Source: Halorubrum sp. JWXQ-INN 858
Lineage (GTDB): Archaea > Halobacteriota > Halobacteria > Halobacteriales > Haloferacaceae
Direction: 5' to 3'
Assembly (NCBI RefSeq): GCF_009806985.1
Contig: NZ_WUAX01000008.1
Location: forward strand, 28,419 to 92,418
Length of the DNA stretch: 64,000 bases
The translations under genes were made by a program, and so were the position numbers. The notes under the pieces are model-generated. The model saw nothing but the letters and a program-made list of their open reading frames with translations, ran no database searches and had not been told where the DNA came from. Position 1 is the stretch's first letter. Each line of letters starts with the position of its first letter. Below are positions 59,698 to 64,000 of the stretch, one piece after another.

Positions 59698-60351
59698 TCA
59701 GGCGATGTCCCGGCTGGTGTCCACGGCGACGCCGTCGGTGAGCTTCAGCTTCAGGGGCTCGTCCAACGGAACGCCGCCGCGGAACTTCGGGACCACGAGC
59801 CGGTTCACGACGTCGGTCCCGCTCACGGTCGTCCGGAGGTCGAAGACGACGTCGGCCACCTGTTCCGAGACGATCCGGTTCCGCGACCGCTCGGGCGCGG
59901 TCATGGCGTGGAGAACGGCGACTCCGCCCGTCTCGGTGACCCGCTCGCTGAGAGCGGCGAGAAACCGGCGGTACGGCTCCGGATCGAACGCCTCCAACGG
60001 GCCGAGCGAGTCGATGACGAGGGTCCCACGTTCGGGCATCGCGTCGAGCCTGGCGGTGGCGTTCTCGAGGGTCGATCCCGCGTCGCCGCTCCCGCCGCCG
60101 TGGCCGCTCCCGTCGATGGCGTCGACCGTCACGTCCTCCGGGGGGATCTTCGCGCGCTCGAACCCCTGCTCGACCGCGGCCGAGGACCGAACGGTGGTGA
60201 GGTACGTCGTCGGACGGGCCCCGCTGAACGTGTTCAAGAACAGCTCGGACTGGCTCGCGGGGTCCGCCTTCAAGACCACGATGCTCCCGGACGGGACCCC
60301 GCCGTCGAGCTCCCGATCGAGCACCGACACGCCCGTCGGCAGACGATCCAT
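59698..60351 (-). CDS. RecA-fold protein with degenerate Walker A, HTR-like
   Basis: 217 aa. The overall KaiC-like plan is kept ('LPTGVSVLDRELDGGVPSGS', 'ERGTLVIDSLGPLEAFDPEP', 'VADVVFDLRTTVSG'), but the P-loop position reads LKADPASQSELF and lacks the GKT, so ATP hydrolysis is unlikely. A GTG at 60360, overlapping the upstream gene's stop (GTGA), is an alternative start three codons earlier. Directly follows the ParA-like gene, probably as a partner subunit. Confidence 0.78.
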   Translation of the reverse strand: MDRLPTGVSVLDRELDGGVPSGSIVVLKADPASQSELFLNTFSGARPTTYLTTVRSSAAVEQGFERAKIPPEDVTVDAIDGSGHGGGSGDAGSTLENATARLDAMPERGTLVIDSLGPLEAFDPEPYRRFLAALSERVTETGGVAVLHAMTAPERSRNRIVSEQVADVVFDLRTTVSGTDVVNRLVVPKFRGGVPLDEPLKLKLTDGVAVDTSRDIA

Positions 60352-60356
60352 GTCGG

Positions 60357-61079
60357 TCACTGACCGCCGGGGCGGTTTGTCTCTGTCGGTACCGGTCCCG
60401 ACTGACCGATCCCCTGACCGATCAGCGCGGCGGCGACATCGTCGTACGCCGCGCGGACCGCGGGCTCTCCCAACGGGGCGGACGGGGCGTCGGGAACCGC
60501 ACCGAGCGACGGACACGCGAGGAGGTCGGCGACGCCGTTCGGGGCGGACGCCGCCCGCGTGACCACGACGCCGAGGGGCGGACAATCGAGCGCCCGCGCC
60601 ATCGCGGCCGTCTTCGCGGTGTCCCGAAGCGCCGGCGGGTGTCGCGACGTCACGAGGAGGCTCGCGTCGGCGGCGCGCAGCGGAACCGCCGCGTCCGGGG
60701 AGACGCCCGCGGGACAGTCGAGGAGAACTCGCGCGCCGCCCGGGGCGGACCCGCTTACGGCCTCGAAGGCCGCGTATTCGTCGCGGATCGTCGGATCGTC
60801 CGGCGCGGCGAGGACCGAGAACGATCCCGAGCCGTTCCCCGACCACGCCGCGTCACGCCCGGCGTTTCCGAACGTCGCGGGAACCGTCCGCGAATCGGGC
60901 GCGGGTGGCTCGCCGTCCCGTGTGCCGACCGCGTCGGCCAGCGCGGCGAGGTTCGGGAGGTCCCAGTCGGCGTCGACGGCGACGACGGGGCCGGCCTCCC
61001 GGTCGGCGAGCGCCCGTCCGACGCCGAGGGTGGTCGTCGTCTTCCCGCTCCCGCCCTTTCCGCCGGCGACGGCTATCAC
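60357..61079 (-). CDS. ParA/MinD-like ATPase
   Basis: 240 aa. The deviant Walker A 'GGKGGSGKTTTTLG' has both lysines (K8, K13) of the MinD/ParA group; 'VVAVDADWDLPNLAAL' is the A' motif and 'ARVLLDCPAGVSPDAA' the Walker B region. It lacks a ParB partner nearby, so a role in positioning proteins on membrane or nucleoid is only inferred. Shares a transcript with the degenerate RecA-fold protein. Confidence 0.85.
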   Translation of the reverse strand: MIAVAGGKGGSGKTTTTLGVGRALADREAGPVVAVDADWDLPNLAALADAVGTRDGEPPAPDSRTVPATFGNAGRDAAWSGNGSGSFSVLAAPDDPTIRDEYAAFEAVSGSAPGGARVLLDCPAGVSPDAAVPLRAADASLLVTSRHPPALRDTAKTAAMARALDCPPLGVVVTRAASAPNGVADLLACPSLGAVPDAPSAPLGEPAVRAAYDDVAAALIGQGIGQSGPVPTETNRPGGQ

Positions 61080-61137
61080 GGAGGCTCTGCTGCCGTATGA
61101 TACTTAAAACGTCTCCCTCGCCGCGGCGATCGGCCGC

Positions 61138-61512
61138 TCAGTCCTGACAGCAGCCGCCGGCCTCGCCGCCGAAGTCGACGTCGAGCGGCTCGGAGATCGC
61201 CTCGTTGACGGCTTCGAGCGTGTCGTTCAGCTCGTCTTGGGCGTCGAGGAACTCGCGCATGACGGGCATCGAGTGGAGCTCCCGCTGGGTGCTCTGGACC
61301 GTTTCGAGGTCGGACTGGGTCGCCTGTCCGGTCTGGCGGGCCTGCATGAACTCCGCCCGGAGCCGTTCGAACTCGTCGATCCGCTCCTGGACCGCGGCGT
61401 CGCGTTGAACGGCCTCGCGGGTCTCCTCGAAGCGCTCGTACTCCGGCGTTCGGGCGATCCGTTCGCCGAGCTCACGGCCGAGGTCCTCGATGGACGCTTG
61501 TTCCGCGCTCAT
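61138..61512 (-). CDS. YlbF/YmcA family protein
   Basis: 124 aa, nearly all helical: 'RTPEYERFEETREAVQRDAA', 'VQERIDEFERLRAEFMQARQ', 'MPVMREFLDAQDELNDTLEA'. The end GGCCQD adds a CC pair seen in haloarchaeal members. In Bacillus, YlbF-type proteins form a complex affecting RNase Y; haloarchaea have no RNase Y, so the role differs or is unknown. Lies 58 nt upstream of the ParA-like gene on the same strand. Confidence 0.85.
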   Translation of the reverse strand: MSAEQASIEDLGRELGERIARTPEYERFEETREAVQRDAAVQERIDEFERLRAEFMQARQTGQATQSDLETVQSTQRELHSMPVMREFLDAQDELNDTLEAVNEAISEPLDVDFGGEAGGCCQD

Positions 61513-61633
61513 ACCCTCGTTCGGGACGCGATCGGTTTCAACCTGCCGGAGCCGGCACCGCCGACCCGTCGGAGTCGACAGCAGCGGCGTCAGGGCGGGG
61601 CGCGTGGGCGATCGAACCGGAACGCCGGATCGG

Positions 61634-61686
61634 CCTCGGATCAGCCCTAACCCAGCCTCGGATCAGCCCTAACTCAGCCTCGGATC
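61634..61686. repeat. Tandem repeat, 22-bp unit, two and a half copies
   Basis: CCTCGGATCAGCCCTAACCC plus AG at 61634-61655 and 61656-61677, with a partial third copy to 61686, just after the esterase gene's stop codon. Confidence 0.87.
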
Positions 61687-61694
61687 ACCCCGTA

Positions 61695-62348
61695 TCAGTC
61701 GATCCGGGCCTCGACGAACGCGACGACGGCGGCCAGCTCGTCCGGCCCGACACCGTGTCCGGTCGGGTACGCCCCGTAGGTGACGTCCGCGCCGATCGCC
61801 TCGAGGCGGTCTGCGGCGGCCCGCGACCGCGATTCCGGGATCACGCGGTCCCCGGACCCCGCGCCGACGAACACGGGCGTCCCGTCGATCCCGTCCGGGT
61901 CGCGGTCGGCGTGCGAGTCGGCGAGGTAGCCGTGGAGCGCGACGACCCACGCGTAGCGGTCGGGCGCGTCGAGCAGGAGCGCCAGGCTCGAGATCGCCCC
62001 CTGGCTGAAGCCGAGCAGGCCGAGTCGGTCCGGATCGAGGTCGTAGGCGTCGACCGCGGCGGCGACGGTCTCGGAGACGAGATCGAGGCTCCGCGCGAAC
62101 TCCGCGGCGTGCGGCTGGCTCTCGTGGAGCCCCCCGCCGGAGAGGTCGAGTTCGTACCACGTGTAGCCGCCCTGCAGGGGCTCGGGCGCGCGGAGGCTGA
62201 TCACGTGGAGGGCGTCCGGGAGGCGCTCGGCGATCGGTAGCAGGTCCTGCTCGTCCGCGCCCCGGCCGTGTAACACGAACACCGCGGGCGCGTTCGCGGC
62301 GTCGTCGTCGGGCGCGACGTGGACGTATTCCAGTGGGAGTTCGGTCAT
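61695..62348 (-). CDS. Phospholipase/carboxylesterase family alpha/beta hydrolase
   Basis: 217 aa. Nucleophile S115 in 'LGLLGFSQGAISSLALL', acid D167 in 'VGAGSGDRVIPESRSR' and H198 in 'TGHGV'. The oxyanion segment 'VFVLHGRGADEQDLLPIAER' matches acyl-protein-thioesterase-like esterases. Cytoplasmic; substrate unknown. Confidence 0.88.
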   Translation of the reverse strand: MTELPLEYVHVAPDDDAANAPAVFVLHGRGADEQDLLPIAERLPDALHVISLRAPEPLQGGYTWYELDLSGGGLHESQPHAAEFARSLDLVSETVAAAVDAYDLDPDRLGLLGFSQGAISSLALLLDAPDRYAWVVALHGYLADSHADRDPDGIDGTPVFVGAGSGDRVIPESRSRAAADRLEAIGADVTYGAYPTGHGVGPDELAAVVAFVEARID

Positions 62349-62476
62349 ATCCGCCGTTGGACGGGTCGGCGGTTGTGTCTGTCGGCCGCGGCAGCGGCAC
62401 GTCGGCGTCTCGGGGACGGCGTCGAGGGTGACCGACGCCGTTCATGATCGATCGGTGCTTTCTCCGGGGAACGGGC

Positions 62477-62485
62477 GGTTTAACC
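62477..62485 (+). promoter_or_regulatory. TATA-like box of dph2
   Basis: GGTTTAACC lies 26-34 nt before the dph2 ATG. Confidence 0.5.
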
Positions 62486-62510
62486 GTGCTGGGCCGCAAC
62501 CACGGGATAT

Positions 62511-63554
62511 ATGAGCCGCGGGTCCACGGAGGGCGACCTCACCAAGACGGGGATGGCCCTGAAACACGATCGCGAGTGGGACTACGAACTCGACCGGATC
62601 GTCGAGGCCATCGAGGAGCGCGACGCCACGAAGGTCGGCCTCCAGTTCCCTGAGGGGTTGAAACGCCGCGGCCCGAGCGTCGCCGACGACCTCCGCGAGG
62701 CCGCCCCCGACGACGTCACGTTCATGATCTCCGGACAGCCCTGTTACGGGGCGTGTGACCTCGACACGTACCTGATGCGCCGGACCGACGTCTTCGTCCA
62801 CTTCGGCCACACGCCGATGAAGGAGTCCGACAGCATCATCTACGTCCCGCTGTTCTCGAACGTCGATCCGTTCCCGATCATGGAGGACGCGCTCGACGAG
62901 CTCGAGGACCCGGAGGACGACCCCGAGGTCGGGATCGTCACGACCGCCCAGCACATGAACCGATTCGAGGAGATGACCGACTGGCTCGAGGAGCGAGGCT
63001 ACGAGGTCCACACTCGCCGCGGAGACGACCGACTGACGATGGAGGGGCAGGTGCTCGGCTGCAACTACGCCTCCGCGGACATCCCCGCCGACCAAGTGTT
63101 GTACGTCGGCGGCGGCAAGTTCCATCCCGTCGGGTTGGCGATGGAACACCCCGAAAAGCGCGTCGTCATTGCCGACCCGGTCAACAACGTCGTGAAGATC
63201 GCCGAACACGACCAGTTCCTCAAACAGCGCTACGCGTCGGTGCACAAGGCGATGGGGGCCGAGAAGTGGGGCGTGATCTTCTGTACGAAGATCGGACAGG
63301 GTCGCTGGGAGAAGGCTCAGGAGATCGTCGAGAACAACGAGAACGCGTACCTGATCACGATGGACGAGGTGACTCCGGACCGCCTCCGGAACTTCGCGAT
63401 GGACGCGTTCGTCAACACGGGCTGTCCGCGGATCACGACCGACGACGGCCCGCGGTTCCACAAGCCGATGTTGACCCCCGGCGAGTACGAGGCGGCGATC
63501 GGCGAGAAGCCGCTCGACTCCATCGAGTTCGACACGTTCCACGACACCTGGTAA
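62511..63554 (+). CDS. dph2: Diphthamide synthesis radical enzyme Dph2
   Basis: 347 aa. The three cysteines that hold the [4Fe-4S] cluster are visible as C82 ('YGACDLDTY'), C184 ('VLGCNYASAD') and C305 ('NTGCPRITTD'). It transfers the aminocarboxypropyl group of SAM to the elongation factor 2 histidine, the first diphthamide step. Archaeal homodimer type. Confidence 0.94.
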   Translation: MSRGSTEGDLTKTGMALKHDREWDYELDRIVEAIEERDATKVGLQFPEGLKRRGPSVADDLREAAPDDVTFMISGQPCYGACDLDTYLMRRTDVFVHFGHTPMKESDSIIYVPLFSNVDPFPIMEDALDELEDPEDDPEVGIVTTAQHMNRFEEMTDWLEERGYEVHTRRGDDRLTMEGQVLGCNYASADIPADQVLYVGGGKFHPVGLAMEHPEKRVVIADPVNNVVKIAEHDQFLKQRYASVHKAMGAEKWGVIFCTKIGQGRWEKAQEIVENNENAYLITMDEVTPDRLRNFAMDAFVNTGCPRITTDDGPRFHKPMLTPGEYEAAIGEKPLDSIEFDTFHDTW

Positions 63555-63574
63555 CGGCGTCGCGCTCGGCGACC

Positions 63575-63702
63575 TTCGTTCGTACCGATTCTCGTTCGTA
63601 CCGGTTCTCGTTCGCACCGATCCTCGTTCGCACCGATCCTCGTTCGCACCGATCCTCGTTCGCACCGATCCTCGTTCCCGTCAGTACACGTTCGCGCCGG
63701 TC
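63575..63702. repeat. Tandem repeat, 16-bp unit, about eight copies
   Basis: CTCGTTCGCACCGATC is perfect in four consecutive copies from 63607 to 63670; two diverged copies precede (63575-63606) and two follow (63671-63702). It lies between the convergent dph2 and histidine-kinase genes. Confidence 0.93.
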
Positions 63703-63720
63703 GCTACCGTGACGTCCCGT

Positions 63721-64000
63721 CTACGACGGCGCCGTCTCCCGGAACTCGAACCGTGCGCCGCCCTCCGCGCTCTCCGCGACGGTGGCGTCGAACCCGTGTG
63801 CGTTCGCGATCCGGTCGACGATCGTGAGCCCGATCCCGCTCCCGCCGTACCCCGTGGTGTAGCCGTGCTCGAACACGTGATCCTGGTGGTCGGACGGGAT
63901 CCCGTCCCCGGTGTCTTCCACGTAAAACCCGTCCGGAAGCGGGCCGACGCGGACCGTCACGTCCGGGCCGCCGTGGCCGACCGCGTTCCGGAACAGGTTC
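63721..64000 (-). CDS. Histidine kinase, C-terminal ATPase domain (start beyond window)
   Basis: Partial. Reading in from the right edge the N box begins NLFRNAVGHGGPDVTV, followed by the G1 box 'VEDTGDGIPSDHQDHVFEHG' and the G2 region 'GYGGSGIGLTIVDRIANAHG', ending at the stop codon at 63721. This is the HATPase_c domain of a two-component sensor kinase; sensor and dimerisation domains are outside the window. Confidence 0.92.
   Translation of the reverse strand, partial: NLFRNAVGHGGPDVTVRVGPLPDGFYVEDTGDGIPSDHQDHVFEHGYTTGYGGSGIGLTIVDRIANAHGFDATVAESAEGGARFEFRETAPS

Noticed and set aside
63575..63702. The 16-bp arrays as CRISPR
   Set aside because: Units are contiguous without spacers, far shorter than CRISPR repeats, and no cas genes are present.

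Overview
The window looks like chromosomal DNA of a halophilic archaeon (class Halobacteria). It is very GC-rich, proteins are strongly acidic (Asp/Glu-rich linkers throughout), most genes appear leaderless with archaeal TATA-like boxes about 25-30 nt before the start codon, and the gene set includes archaeal topoisomerase VI, chorismate pathway, Dph2, MBF1, HalOD1 and Bat-type regulators. The exact genus cannot be fixed from sequence reading alone; it would fit a Halorubrum-like organism. I see no rRNA, CRISPR array, replication origin or prophage.

Layout. 1-5 kb: the end of a tRNA-Arg, a KaiC/RAD55-like ATPase, CoA-binding protein, cysteine synthase, a small HTH/membrane-protein pair, DUF5798 and SurE. 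5.0-6.5 kb: an IS605/IS1341-type element with an apparently intact TnpB and two related hairpins. 6.6-13.3 kb: GrpE, MenD, an epimerase and regulators. 13.3-16.7 kb: a less GC-rich regulatory cluster of two divergent TrmB-family paralogues, two HalOD1 proteins and a DUF7344 winged-helix protein. 16.7-30 kb: PyrBI, ThuA-like protein, riboflavin reductase, HpcH/HpaI aldolase, Hpt, enoyl-CoA hydratase, an old-yellow-enzyme operon, an HtrA lipoprotein protease and chorismate synthase. 30-41 kb: SnoaL-like protein, ZIP transporter, GyrB-GyrA, an acetate-type CoA ligase, an MFS transporter and a truncated AMP-binding protein. 41-49 kb: cupin, DnaJ-DnaK, triosephosphate isomerase, DICT-domain protein, MBF1, AroA, a zinc-ribbon protein and a cold-shock protein. 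49-64 kb: Top6A-Top6B, a second cold-shock protein, copper P-type ATPase, DUF2062, CYTH protein, SlyD-like FKBP, a ParA-like ATPase paired with a degenerate RecA-fold protein, YlbF-like protein, esterase, Dph2 and the C-terminus of a histidine kinase.

Functionally the window is mostly core metabolism (shikimate, pyrimidine, riboflavin and menaquinone routes), protein folding (DnaK-DnaJ-GrpE, FKBP) and DNA topology (gyrase and topoisomerase VI). The accessory parts are the TnpB element and the TrmB/HalOD1 cluster. A striking background property is that many intergenic spacers carry their own short, locus-specific tandem repeat of 14-30 bp.
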